Positions 1 to 8,099 of a stretch of 64,000 nt of DNA are shown here, piece after piece. Made by a program: the position numbers and the translations under genes. How positions within the stretch are numbered: the stretch's first letter is position 1; each line of letters starts with the position of its first letter. This stretch comes from Flagellimonas myxillae (GTDB lineage: Bacteria > Bacteroidota > Bacteroidia > Flavobacteriales > Flavobacteriaceae): assembly GCF_023502235.1 (NCBI RefSeq), contig NZ_JAMFLY010000002.1, positions 868,001-932,000 of the forward strand, read 5' to 3'. Below the pieces are notes generated by a model. That model was not told the origin of the DNA, did no database searches, and was given only the letters and a program-made list of their open reading frames with translations.

Positions 1-152
1 TGGGTAGGCCGATGCTCGTGATAGATCAGGGAGGACATCCCGTCAAACCCTATGGTTCCAAACAATTGCTCGTAATAAAGGCTTCCGTCTGGTTTGGTAA
101 ACTGGGTATGCCTTTTCTGTGGAATTTTTCCAAGCTTGTGATATATCGGCAT
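1..152 (-). CDS. hmgA: Homogentisate 1,2-dioxygenase, N-terminal part (runs off the window)
   Basis: Only the first 50 codons are present; the gene continues past position 1. Translation from the ATG at 152 begins MPIYHKLGKIPQKRHTQF, followed by a stretch containing GSLYYEQLFGT and FDGMSSLIYHEHRP, which I recognise as the N-terminus of bacterial homogentisate dioxygenase. The family is an iron(II) enzyme that opens the homogentisate ring to maleylacetoacetate in tyrosine and phenylalanine breakdown. The iron ligands lie in the missing part. It sits 96 bp downstream of hppD on the same strand; that enzyme makes its substrate, so the two probably share a transcript and the MarR control described between 1383 and 1571. 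Confidence 0.85.
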   Translation of the reverse strand, partial: MPIYHKLGKIPQKRHTQFTKPDGSLYYEQLFGTIGFDGMSSLIYHEHRPT

Positions 153-248
153 AGTTGCTGGTTTAGCGCTATGAGCTTAGAATTATGGGTTTACCGCACT
201 GATCAAATTACAATACCGGTCAACCCACAATGCTATACTCCTAACTTG

Positions 249-1382
249 TTAATGTAAGGTTCCCCTAATTTCCTGTTCACGCTCAATGGCTTCGAACAGT
301 GCCTTAAAGTTACCTTTTCCAAACGATTGTGCGCCCTTTCTTTGAATGATTTCAAAGAACATGGTAGGTCTGGGTTCCACCGGACGGGTAAAAATCTGAA
401 GTAGGTAACCTTCATCGTCCCTATCTACCAAGATGCCCAGTTCCTTAAGTGGGGCAATGTCCTCATCAATTTTGCCAACACGGTCGGTAACAGCATCGTA
501 GTAGGTATCAGGTACCCGAAGAAATTCAACCCCACGGCTTCTCAGTTGTTTTACAGTGGTAATGATATCATCCGTGGCCACAGCAATATGTTGTACCCCT
601 TCACCTTCGTAAAAATCAAGGTATTCTTCTACCTGGGAACGCTTTTTGCCTTCGGCCGGTTCGTTGATCGGGAATTTGATACGGCCATTCCCGTTGCTCA
701 TCACCTTGCTCATCAAAGCGGTATATTCCGTGGAGATATCGTTGTCGTCAAAAGAAAGGATGTTCACAAAGCCCATTACTTTTTCGTAAAACTCCACCCA
801 ATAGTCCATTTTGTTCCAACCCACATTACCAACCATGTGATCCACAAATTTTAGCCCTGTCGGTTCTGGGTTATAGTCTGGGGTCTCCCATTTCTTGAAT
901 CCGGGCATAAAAGTACCGTGGTAATCTTTCCGCTCCACAAAAATATGGACGGTCTCGCCATAGGTATAAATACCAGAACGAACAATTTTGCCCGTTTTAT
1001 CCTCTATTACTTCGGGTTCCAGATACGATTTGGCACCGCGCTCCACGGCTGTGTTGTGCGCATAGGTGGCATCATCCACCCAAAGGGCAACAACCTTGAT
1101 ACCGTCGCCATGCTGATCGATATGCCTTCCGATATCCGTTCCACTTTTTAATGGGGACGTAAGTACGAGTCGAATTTTGTCCTGGATCACCACATAGCTT
1201 TCACGATCTTTGAGTCCAGTTTCCAACCCGGCATAGGCGTAGGACTGAAATCCGAAGGCGGTTTTGTAAAAATGTGCGGCTTGTTTGGAGTTGCCCACGT
1301 AAAGTTCAATGTAATCGGTGCCATTTATTGGCATAAAATCCTGGGCTGTATCATGGATTTTAGGGATTGCGGTCGTTTCCAT
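249..1382 (-). CDS. hppD: 4-hydroxyphenylpyruvate dioxygenase
   Basis: Converts 4-hydroxyphenylpyruvate to homogentisate in tyrosine catabolism. The protein is 377 aa from the ATG at 1382, a normal length for the family. An upstream reading extends the frame to 1613, but that extra part has no family character and overlaps the divergent regulator, so METTAIPKIH is taken as the start. Two vicinal-oxygen-chelate domains are visible. The expected iron ligands are His182 (DHMVGN), His265 (GVQHIAVAT) and Glu344 (MFFEIIQR). The C-terminal helix with QSFGKGNFKALFEAIE that closes the active site in this family is present. hmgA follows on the same strand. A TACTTTTG promoter element and an inverted repeat lie within 60 bp upstream. 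Confidence 0.95.
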   Translation of the reverse strand: METTAIPKIHDTAQDFMPINGTDYIELYVGNSKQAAHFYKTAFGFQSYAYAGLETGLKDRESYVVIQDKIRLVLTSPLKSGTDIGRHIDQHGDGIKVVALWVDDATYAHNTAVERGAKSYLEPEVIEDKTGKIVRSGIYTYGETVHIFVERKDYHGTFMPGFKKWETPDYNPEPTGLKFVDHMVGNVGWNKMDYWVEFYEKVMGFVNILSFDDNDISTEYTALMSKVMSNGNGRIKFPINEPAEGKKRSQVEEYLDFYEGEGVQHIAVATDDIITTVKQLRSRGVEFLRVPDTYYDAVTDRVGKIDEDIAPLKELGILVDRDDEGYLLQIFTRPVEPRPTMFFEIIQRKGAQSFGKGNFKALFEAIEREQEIRGTLH

Positions 1383-1413
1383 AGGTTCTATATTTTGATG
1401 TATATAATTAAAA

Positions 1414-1431
1414 TTGTTGTTAATGCAACAA
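1414..1431. promoter_or_regulatory. Inverted repeat upstream of hppD, candidate MarR operator
   Basis: Arms TTGTTG (1414-1419) and CAACAA (1426-1431) with a 6-bp spacer. On the hppD strand the right arm overlaps the TTTG of the -7 element at 1429-1436, so a bound repressor would block RNA polymerase. A second repeat with identical arms lies at 1544-1559, next to the regulator gene. Assignment to the MarR protein is inference from position and arm identity. Confidence 0.6.
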
Positions 1432-1436
1432 AAGTA
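1429..1436 (-). promoter_or_regulatory. -7 promoter element of hppD
   Basis: On the minus strand the sequence reads TACTTTTG, an exact match to the Bacteroidota -7 consensus TAnnTTTG, 46 bp upstream of the hppD ATG. No clear TTTG -33 element is seen at the usual distance. The element overlaps the TTGTTG/CAACAA inverted repeat. Confidence 0.55.
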
Positions 1437-1543
1437 TAAATTTTGAATTGATTTTATGACCCTTGAAAAGATAATTTTTGTTAAAATTGGGTAGGGTTTC
1501 CCCCGACGGTGGAAAATGGATACATTAGTGTTTGGAATATCCA

Positions 1544-1559
1544 TTGTTGTAAACAACAA
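1544..1559. promoter_or_regulatory. Inverted repeat upstream of the MarR-type gene, candidate operator
   Basis: TTGTTGTAAACAACAA: perfect 6-bp arms around a 4-bp spacer, ending 12 bp before the ATG of the regulator at 1572. The arms are identical to those of the repeat at 1414-1431. The position suggests autorepression. A loose promoter-like TAGTGTTTG lies just upstream, with one base too many between TA and TTTG. Confidence 0.6.
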
Positions 1560-1571
1560 CTTGTATAGCAG

Positions 1572-2024
1572 ATGCTCAATCAAATTGATGAAATATCCGG
1601 TATTGGACTTCATTTGGATTTGGTCCTTAGAAGGGTGCAGGATGCCTATCTAAAGAAGTTCGAGGAGTTGGGGGTGGATTTGACCATTGAACAATGGGTG
1701 ATTCTCCATCGAATTTCAGAATTGGGCGCTACGGCTTCCCAACGCGAGATTGTACGTTCCAATTTTCGAAATCGGGCGACAACCTCACGGGTTATCGGAA
1801 AGTTGGAAAAAAAAGGGTGGATCAGTAAAACCCGGTTTGAAGGAGATCAAAAGCGCTACAAACTGGAACTCACCCGAAAGGGCAAGAAAGTCATCAAATT
1901 GGTGTTGCCCCATGCCGTCAATCTTCGTAAACTAGCCATCAGAGATTTAGAAAGCGAGGATTTTGAGGTGTTTTTAAAAGTTTTGGATCAAATAGGTTAT
2001 AACTACTACGCCAACAAGGTTTAA
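1572..2024 (+). CDS. MarR family transcriptional regulator
   Basis: A 150-aa protein of normal MarR length. A helical N-terminus (HLDLVLRRVQDAYLKKFEEL) leads into the winged helix: LTIEQWVILHRISELG, then ASQREIVRSNFRNRATTSRVIGKLEKKGWI as the DNA-reading helices, and a wing with RFEGDQKRYKLELTRKGKKV. MarR proteins are dimeric repressors that usually release DNA on binding a small aromatic ligand. The gene is divergent from hppD-hmgA, and matching inverted repeats flank the shared intergenic region, so the likely job is control of tyrosine degradation and of itself. The ligand (homogentisate, hydroxyphenylpyruvate or other) cannot be read from the sequence. Gene ends are clear: ATG start, TAA stop. 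Confidence 0.88.
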   Translation: MLNQIDEISGIGLHLDLVLRRVQDAYLKKFEELGVDLTIEQWVILHRISELGATASQREIVRSNFRNRATTSRVIGKLEKKGWISKTRFEGDQKRYKLELTRKGKKVIKLVLPHAVNLRKLAIRDLESEDFEVFLKVLDQIGYNYYANKV

Positions 2025-2059
2025 AGGTATTGGTCCCAGATGCTATGCTAAGGATGTAC

Positions 2060-2428
2060 CTACTCGGGTATTGAAAGTTTTCTGTCTTCTTTAATTTCCC
2101 CTTCAATATTATAGTAGGCCACAATTTTGTGGATAAGATTGTCCCGCACGTAGTGCCACTCCGTAACTTCCAGTGTAAAATCGGACTTTAGCGCAGTATA
2201 CCGGATGCATACCTTGTCTTGATTCGATATCAGGTCGTGAATCTCAAAAGAGTGACCAAGAAATTTATCCTTGTTAGCCTCTACCAGGTCCAAATAAGCC
2301 TTTTTCCCTTGAATGGTTCCATAAGGACTGATATGGACAAAGTCTTCCGTAATGGGTAAATCCAAGAACTCCCCTGTTTCCCAAAGCCTGAACCATTCCC
2401 TTGCCAATTTTTCCGCCTGTTGGGCCAT
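2060..2428 (-). CDS. SnoaL-like / NTF2-fold protein
   Basis: A 122-aa protein with the look of the SnoaL-like, ketosteroid-isomerase-like fold: an N-terminal helix (AEKLAREWFRLWETGEF), a short loop with DFVHISPYGTIQGKKAYLDLVEA, and a curved sheet with KVCIRYTALKSDF and EVTEWHYVRDNLIHKIVAYYNIEG. Members are either small isomerases or hydrolases, or ligand-binding proteins; no function can be assigned. There is no signal peptide. It lies 42 bp downstream of the sulfatase on the same strand and may be the last gene of a polA-sulfatase-SnoaL transcript. Confidence 0.7.
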   Translation of the reverse strand: MAQQAEKLAREWFRLWETGEFLDLPITEDFVHISPYGTIQGKKAYLDLVEANKDKFLGHSFEIHDLISNQDKVCIRYTALKSDFTLEVTEWHYVRDNLIHKIVAYYNIEGEIKEDRKLSIPE

Positions 2429-2470
2429 GCTAGCCTTACTTTGATGTTATTTTTTACTTCATTTCGGAGG

Positions 2471-4003
2471 TCAAAGGTCACCTAGCTCTTTAAACTTGAA
2501 TCTGTCGTTCTCCGCTGGCTCGTGCTCCTGTTCCATAATTGCGGCAATTTTTTCCACAATTTCGGGGTGCTCATCGGCAAGATCGTTCATTTCCTCAAGG
2601 TCGGTTTCCAAATCGTAGAGCTCAATCTTCAGGTTGCCCTCAAATATGTTTTTTCGGACTGCCTTCCATTTTCCCATTCTAACTGCCTGTTGTCCCTTGT
2701 AACTTGGAAATTCCCAATACAGGAATTCGTGCTTTTTTTGTTCCTGCCCTAGAAGGGTGGGTTTAAAGCTAACCCCATCCGTATCCGAATAATCAACCCC
2801 GGCGATGTCGCAAAGGGTAGGGTAAACATCATAGAATACAGAGATATGGTCGGATTCGCTTCCTTGTTTAATATGCCCTGGCCAACTCGCCACAAACGGA
2901 ACACGAATGCCCCCTTCGTATACATGGCCCTTGGTTCTGCCGGCACCGTTGGTGAAGGGTTTGGAGCTTTCGAAATAATCAAAATCCACCCCACCGGTAT
3001 AGGTAGGGCCATTATCGCTACAGAATAGGATTAAAGTGTTTTCATAAATTCCGAGTTCCTTCAACTTGGCTATCAATTCACCAAGCTGTTGGTCCATATA
3101 GGTAATCATAGCCGCATAGCTCGCACGTGGATATTGGTTGGGAAAATAACCCTTGTTTCCCACATAGGGTGCTTCCTCCCCAAACTCTTCCCGATACGGC
3201 TCTGTATATTCTTTCGGAACCTGAAGGGGCAGATGCGGTAGAGGGGAAGCGTAATAAAGGAAGAAGGTACTGTCTTGGTTCTGCTCCATAAAGGACAGTG
3301 CTTTGTTGTGGATCAGTTCGGGAGCATATTCCGGTTGGTAAAATTGAGCGTAACTCTTTTCGTCCATCGGGTCTTCTGAATCGTCCAATCTGGCATGCGG
3401 TGCAATGAGTTCATTTTTTAAGTAAACCTTGGTCTCATTTTCCCATAAATGGCTTGGATACAGATTATGTGCCTGACGTTGACAATTATACCCATAGAAG
3501 GAATCAAACCCCTGTTTGGTAGGCACCCCTTCGGTATTTGGCGCACCCAAGCCCCACTTACCAAAAATGCCCGTTACATAGTCTGCTTCTTGAAGTTTTT
3601 TAGCAAGGGTGACCGTGTTTTCCGGAATGGGACGCTGCCCTTCCAAATTTGTGTTCGTAAATGCTTTCTTGTAGTCCCAAACCTCTCCACGTTCCCTCCA
3701 TTCGTCATTGCCGCGAATGTAGGCATGACCGGCATGTTTTCCGGTCATCAAAATATACCGTGCCGGGGCACAAACCGGAGCTCCGGTATAATGTTGGGTG
3801 AATTTCATTCCTGCCTGTACCAGGGCGTCAATGTTCGGGGTTTTTATTTTTTCTTGCCCATAGGCACCTACTTCCCCATAACCCAGATCATCCGCCAAAA
3901 AGTAGATGATGTTGGGTTTTTTTTCGGGTTGTTGGGTTTCCGAACAAGAAACAAAGAACAAAATTGCCAGTAAAAGCAATGGGATCTGAAAAAGTTTTGA
4001 CAT
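2471..4003 (-). CDS. Lipoprotein sulfatase, arylsulfatase A type
   Basis: A 510-aa S1-type sulfatase that would hydrolyse sulfate esters. The signal peptide ends in a lipobox with Cys20 (LFFVSC), so it should be membrane-anchored, on the periplasmic or surface side. The N-terminal calcium-binding motif LADDLGYG (Asp38, Asp39) and the maturation motif C-A-P-A-R (Cys78 to Arg82) are intact; the cysteine is converted to formylglycine in this family. A later LILFCSDNG supplies further metal ligands. No maturase gene, SusC/SusD pair or glycoside hydrolase is nearby, so it is not part of a visible polysaccharide locus. The substrate is unknown. It starts 16 bp after the polA stop codon on the same strand. 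Confidence 0.9.
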   Translation of the reverse strand: MSKLFQIPLLLLAILFFVSCSETQQPEKKPNIIYFLADDLGYGEVGAYGQEKIKTPNIDALVQAGMKFTQHYTGAPVCAPARYILMTGKHAGHAYIRGNDEWRERGEVWDYKKAFTNTNLEGQRPIPENTVTLAKKLQEADYVTGIFGKWGLGAPNTEGVPTKQGFDSFYGYNCQRQAHNLYPSHLWENETKVYLKNELIAPHARLDDSEDPMDEKSYAQFYQPEYAPELIHNKALSFMEQNQDSTFFLYYASPLPHLPLQVPKEYTEPYREEFGEEAPYVGNKGYFPNQYPRASYAAMITYMDQQLGELIAKLKELGIYENTLILFCSDNGPTYTGGVDFDYFESSKPFTNGAGRTKGHVYEGGIRVPFVASWPGHIKQGSESDHISVFYDVYPTLCDIAGVDYSDTDGVSFKPTLLGQEQKKHEFLYWEFPSYKGQQAVRMGKWKAVRKNIFEGNLKIELYDLETDLEEMNDLADEHPEIVEKIAAIMEQEHEPAENDRFKFKELGDL

Positions 4004-4019
4004 GGTGATGTATAAGAAT

Positions 4020-6860
4020 TTAATGTGCTTCTAACCAATTATTGCCCAGGCCCATTTCCACATCCAAGGGAACTGCAAGTTCATAGGCATTTTCCATTTC
4101 GGTCTTGATCAAGGTTTTGACTTCTTCAAGCTCGGGTTTATAGGCATCAAATACCAATTCATCATGAACCTGTAAAAGCATCTTGGTTTTAAAACCGCCT
4201 TCTGTTAGCTTTTTATGGATATTGATCATTGCAATCTTAATGATGTCGGCCGCGCTTCCTTGGATAGGGGCATTTACCGCATTTCTTTCAGCGGCGCCGC
4301 GCACCACCTGGTTACCTGCATTGATGTCCTTTAAATATCTTCTTCGGCCCAACACGGTTTGCACATAACCATTGTCCCGGGCAAAATCCACTTGATCACC
4401 CATATAATTTCGAAGCTTGGGATACGTCTTGTAATAGGTCTCGATAAGTTCCTTGGCCTCGGTTCTACTCAAATCGGTTTGATTGCTTAGCCCAAATGCC
4501 GAAACGCCATAAATGATACCAAAGTTGACCGTTTTGGCATTGCCCCGTTGTTCCCGGGTCACTTCTTCAATAGGAACGTTGAAGACCCGCGATGCTGTGG
4601 ATGAATGAATATCCTCCCCATTTTTAAAAGCTTCGATCATGGTATCCTCCTCGCTTAGTGCGGCAATGATGCGCAGTTCAATTTGGGAGTAATCCGCGGC
4701 AAGCAGGGTGTAATTTTCATCTCTTGGGATAAAGGCTTTACGTACTTGTCTCCCCCTTTCGGTACGAATGGGAATGTTCTGCAAGTTCGGATTGTTGCTG
4801 CTTAACCTACCCGTTGCGGCAACGGTTTGCATATAATCCGTGTGTACGCGTCCACTGTGCTCCTGCACTTCATTGGGCAGGGCATCCACATAGGTGCTTT
4901 TGAGTTTGGTGAGACCCCTAAAATCCAATACGTTCTGAATAATCTCATGATCTTTGGCCAAGTAGGAGAGCACATCTTCCGCTGTGGAATATTGTCCAGT
5001 TTTGGTTTTCTTTGGCTTGTCCACCAATTTCATTTTTTCAAAAAGGATTTCGCCCAATTGTTTTGGTGAGGCAATGTTGAATTGTTCCCCAGCAGCCTCA
5101 TAAATTTTTTGTTCCAATGATTTGATATCGGTATCCAGGTCTGTGGAAAGACCATTTAAAAAATCCTTGTCCAAGTTGATGCCTTCTGTTTCCATATCGG
5201 CAAGTACCCTGAGCAACGGAACCTCAATTTTTTCAAAAAGCTCATCCGTTTTTGCCTCGGCCAGTTCCGGTCTAAACTGTTGGGCCAATTGCAGGGTGAT
5301 ATCCGCATCTTCTGCTGCGTATTCCGTTTGTTTGTCCAAAGGAACCTGTCGCATGCTCAACTGGTTTTTTCCTTTTTTTCCGATGAGTTCGGTAATGGAA
5401 ACCGGGGTGTAGTTCAGGTAAGTCTCGGCCAGTACGTCCATATTGTGGCGCATATCCGGATTGATGAGGTAATGGGCCAGCATGGTATCAAAGAGCTTGC
5501 CTTTGACCTCGACCCCATAGTTTTTCATCACCTTGATGTCGTATTTGAGGTTTTGGCCAATTTTTTCGATGGCTTCCGACTCGAAGAAGGGTCGCAAAAC
5601 TTCCAAGATCTCCATTGCTTCATCCCTAGACTCAGGAATTGGAACGTAAAACCCTTTTTTTGCCTCCCAACTAAAGGCTATTCCAACAAGCTCGGCTTCC
5701 AAGGGATTGATGGAGGTGGTTTCGGTATCAAAACAAACCGACGTTTGGTGCATCAGTTTTTCGACAAATAAATTCAAACCAAGTCCAGGCTTAATGCTTT
5801 GGTATAAGTGTGCAACATCAGATACAGTTTTTCTACTGTTCTCATCCTTTATGGTAGCGGGCGAACTTGAGGGGTCCGCTCCGAAAAGGCTGAACTGGCC
5901 ACTTCCCGCCACTTGTGGCTTTTGTGCAACCGGTTTTCCCGTATCCGTGGATGTTGGAGCTGCTGCTTGGGCCTCCCCTGAGAAAATTTTGACGAATTGG
6001 TCCTTCAATCTTCGGAATTCAAGCTCGTCAAAAATCTGCTGAACTTGTCCTGCATCCGGCTCGGACATTTCGTAGTCGTCAGCATTAAAACGTACATCGC
6101 AATCTATTTTTATTTCGGCCAATTTTCGGGACAGTCTTCCCAAATCTGCATTGGCTTCAACCTTCTCCTTCATCTTGCCCTTTAGCTTGTCCGTGTTGGC
6201 CAATAGCTCCTCCAGGGAGCCAAATTCGGCAAGAAACTTTTTTGCGGTTTTATCACCAACCCCTGGGAGTCCCGGAATGTTGTCGCTGGCGTCACCCATC
6301 ATACCCAGATAATCGATTACCTGCTCTGGGCGCTCCACACCAAACCGGTTTTGCACCTCTGGAATCCCCCAGATTTCAATACCATTACCCATTCTGGCGG
6401 GTCGGTACATAAAGATATTTTCCGAGACCAATTGCCCGAAATCCTTATCGGGGGTTACCATAAACACCTTGTAGTTCTCTTTTTCGGCCTGTTTGGCCAA
6501 GGTGCCAATGATATCATCCGCCTCATACCCTTCAAGCACCACCACGGGTATGTTCATTGCTTTCAATATGTCCTGGATATAGGGCACAGCAATTCGGATG
6601 GCATCGGGGGTTTCGTCCCTGTTGGCCTTGTAATCTTCAAAAAGCTCCGTGCGTTCCACACTTCCCCCTTTATCAAAACACACGGCGAGATGATCCGGTT
6701 TTTCACGTTTGATCACGTCAAAAAGAGAATTTACAAAACCCATGATCGCCGAGGTGTCCATGCCCTTGGAATTGATCCTGGGATTTTTGAGCAAAGCGTA
6801 ATAGCCCCTAAATATCAAAGCGTAGGCATCTAGAAGAAAGAGTCTTTTTTGGTCGGACAT
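4020..6860 (-). CDS. polA: DNA polymerase I
   Basis: Full-length family A polymerase of 946 aa, acting in lagging-strand primer removal and repair. Three domains are present in order. The 5'-3' nuclease (about 1-290) has LLDAYALIFRGYYA, EADDIIGTLA, DKDFGQL and GDASDNIPG. The 3'-5' proofreading domain (about 360-560) starts with DTETTSINP; Asp378 and Glu380 are kept, so proofreading should be active, unlike in some Gram-positive homologues. The polymerase (about 560-946) has motif A DYSQIELR near residue 718, the O-helix RGNAKTVNFGIIYG, and motif C QVHDELVF near 893. A low-complexity linker (about 295-340) joins the first two domains. A short hairpin lies in the leader. Confidence 0.97.
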   Translation of the reverse strand: MSDQKRLFLLDAYALIFRGYYALLKNPRINSKGMDTSAIMGFVNSLFDVIKREKPDHLAVCFDKGGSVERTELFEDYKANRDETPDAIRIAVPYIQDILKAMNIPVVVLEGYEADDIIGTLAKQAEKENYKVFMVTPDKDFGQLVSENIFMYRPARMGNGIEIWGIPEVQNRFGVERPEQVIDYLGMMGDASDNIPGLPGVGDKTAKKFLAEFGSLEELLANTDKLKGKMKEKVEANADLGRLSRKLAEIKIDCDVRFNADDYEMSEPDAGQVQQIFDELEFRRLKDQFVKIFSGEAQAAAPTSTDTGKPVAQKPQVAGSGQFSLFGADPSSSPATIKDENSRKTVSDVAHLYQSIKPGLGLNLFVEKLMHQTSVCFDTETTSINPLEAELVGIAFSWEAKKGFYVPIPESRDEAMEILEVLRPFFESEAIEKIGQNLKYDIKVMKNYGVEVKGKLFDTMLAHYLINPDMRHNMDVLAETYLNYTPVSITELIGKKGKNQLSMRQVPLDKQTEYAAEDADITLQLAQQFRPELAEAKTDELFEKIEVPLLRVLADMETEGINLDKDFLNGLSTDLDTDIKSLEQKIYEAAGEQFNIASPKQLGEILFEKMKLVDKPKKTKTGQYSTAEDVLSYLAKDHEIIQNVLDFRGLTKLKSTYVDALPNEVQEHSGRVHTDYMQTVAATGRLSSNNPNLQNIPIRTERGRQVRKAFIPRDENYTLLAADYSQIELRIIAALSEEDTMIEAFKNGEDIHSSTASRVFNVPIEEVTREQRGNAKTVNFGIIYGVSAFGLSNQTDLSRTEAKELIETYYKTYPKLRNYMGDQVDFARDNGYVQTVLGRRRYLKDINAGNQVVRGAAERNAVNAPIQGSAADIIKIAMINIHKKLTEGGFKTKMLLQVHDELVFDAYKPELEEVKTLIKTEMENAYELAVPLDVEMGLGNNWLEAH

Positions 6861-6889
6861 ATTGTTGGGTTAGATGTATGAAATTAAAA

Positions 6890-6910
6890 ATGCGAAGCTT
6901 GTTTTCGCAT
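6890..6910 (-). promoter_or_regulatory. Hairpin in the polA leader
   Basis: Seven-base arms ATGCGAA and TTCGCAT enclose a 7-base loop, 30 bp upstream of the polA start codon. There is no T-run after it, so it is not a terminator. A TACCTTTA sequence further upstream on the minus strand could be a weak -7 element. The role is unknown. Confidence 0.35.
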
Positions 6911-7039
6911 AGTTATCGCACAGTTTTTAAAGGTAGAAAAAGAAGTTGGAAAAAAGAATAAAGAATCCGGGAGACAAGAGACAAGATTAAAGAAATCTAA
7001 TGTCTGTTATCTAAAAGCGCAGCGATCCTTTATCTCTTT

Positions 7040-8032
7040 CTAACTTTGATAAAAGCTTTCCACCGATTTGTTTTCGTGGCCCTTTTCGGAATATTCCCTA
7101 TACGTGAATCCGGGATGTACGCAGTATCCCCCGGTTTCCCCTTTTTTATTCACGGCGATAAAACCAATCTGAAAATCTTCGCGGCCCTCGTTCTTTTTCA
7201 TAATGCGCCTAACCCCTTCTTCACAAGCTTCTTGCGGGGATTTTCCTTGTCGCATTAGTTCCACAATCAGAAAACTGCCCACAGTCCTCACCACTTCTTC
7301 CCCGACCCCGGTTGCGGTGGCGCCACCTACTTCATTGTCAACAAAGAGTCCTGCACCAATAATGGGGGAGTCGCCAACCCGGCCTGCCATTTTATATCCC
7401 ATACCACTTGTGGTACAGGCACCTGCAATGTCGCCATTTTCGTCTATGGCCAGCATACCAATGGTGTCGTGATTTTCAATATTGATGATGGTTTCATATT
7501 TGGAAGTTTTTTTCCATTCCTCCCATTCTTTTTTGGACTGTTCAGTCAATAGGTTGGTTTTCTCAAATCCTTGCTGGTAGGCAAAGAGTTCGGCTCCCTT
7601 TCCGGCCAAGATTACATGGGGTGTTTCCTCCATGACCTTTCTTGCCACGGAAATTGGGTGGGCAATATTCTCCATACATAAAACGGCTCCGCAATTGGCA
7701 TCCTTGTCCATAATACAGGCATCCAAGGTCACCCTTCCTTCGCGATCAGGTCTACCGCCAACCCCCACGGTTTGGTTGTTTACATCTGCCTCTTCCACCA
7801 TTACCCCGGCTTCCACGGCATCGAGGGAGCTCCCCGAGTTGCTCAGAACCTCCCAAGCTTTTGCAGATGCATTTAGAAAGTTCCACGTACAAATTACGAT
7901 GGGTTTGATTGTTTTAGTAGGGGATATTGCGGTCTCAGTCTTGGGCTCGGACTTGCAAGATGCCAAAACAGGAGCGGATAATATTCCGGCGGTGGACAAA
8001 CTGGATTTTTTGAGGAATTTTCTTCTTTTCAT
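7040..8032 (-). CDS. Glycosylasparaginase, exported
   Basis: A 330-aa N-terminal-nucleophile hydrolase that cleaves the bond between asparagine and N-acetylglucosamine in glycoprotein fragments. The nucleophile Thr190 sits in the family motif HDTIGM, where the precursor cleaves itself into alpha and beta chains. Downstream GMGYKMAGRVGDSPIIGAG and ATATGVGEEVVR match substrate-binding loops. The start is placed at MKRRKFLKKS because it opens a Tat-like signal (RRKFLK) followed by a lipobox (LASC, Cys26); the longer upstream reading has no family character. It is therefore probably exported folded and may be a lipoprotein. It is divergent from cutC, 67 bp apart. Nearest known relative by motif is the Elizabethkingia (Flavobacterium) meningoseptica enzyme. 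Confidence 0.9.
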   Translation of the reverse strand: MKRRKFLKKSSLSTAGILSAPVLASCKSEPKTETAISPTKTIKPIVICTWNFLNASAKAWEVLSNSGSSLDAVEAGVMVEEADVNNQTVGVGGRPDREGRVTLDACIMDKDANCGAVLCMENIAHPISVARKVMEETPHVILAGKGAELFAYQQGFEKTNLLTEQSKKEWEEWKKTSKYETIINIENHDTIGMLAIDENGDIAGACTTSGMGYKMAGRVGDSPIIGAGLFVDNEVGGATATGVGEEVVRTVGSFLIVELMRQGKSPQEACEEGVRRIMKKNEGREDFQIGFIAVNKKGETGGYCVHPGFTYREYSEKGHENKSVESFYQS

Positions 8033-8081
8033 GGGTTGGATTTCACTATTGGGATGGTGAATAATTTTGTTGCTATATTGA

Positions 8082-8099
8082 ATTCCTAAATATAGGAAT
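8082..8099. promoter_or_regulatory. Palindrome abutting the cutC start codon
   Basis: ATTCCTAAATATAGGAAT: perfect 7-bp arms around AATA, ending one base before the cutC ATG. It could be an operator in the divergent glycosylasparaginase/cutC region or an mRNA hairpin over the cutC start. Confidence 0.4.

Noticed and set aside
12..257. Plus-strand frame of 81 codons at the left edge
   Set aside because: It is antisense to the clear hmgA N-terminus and resembles no protein.
1383..1613. N-terminal extension of hppD
   Set aside because: It has no family similarity, contains the promoter and operators, and overlaps the divergent regulator.
3449..3973. Plus-strand 174-codon frame inside the sulfatase
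   Set aside because: Shadow of the sulfatase gene, which has intact motifs on the minus strand.
5280..5771. Plus-strand 163-codon frame inside polA
   Set aside because: Shadow of polA; no start context or known domain.
6955..7020. Possible small RNA gene between polA and glycosylasparaginase
   Set aside because: No promoter or terminator; it looks like the low-complexity intergenic family.
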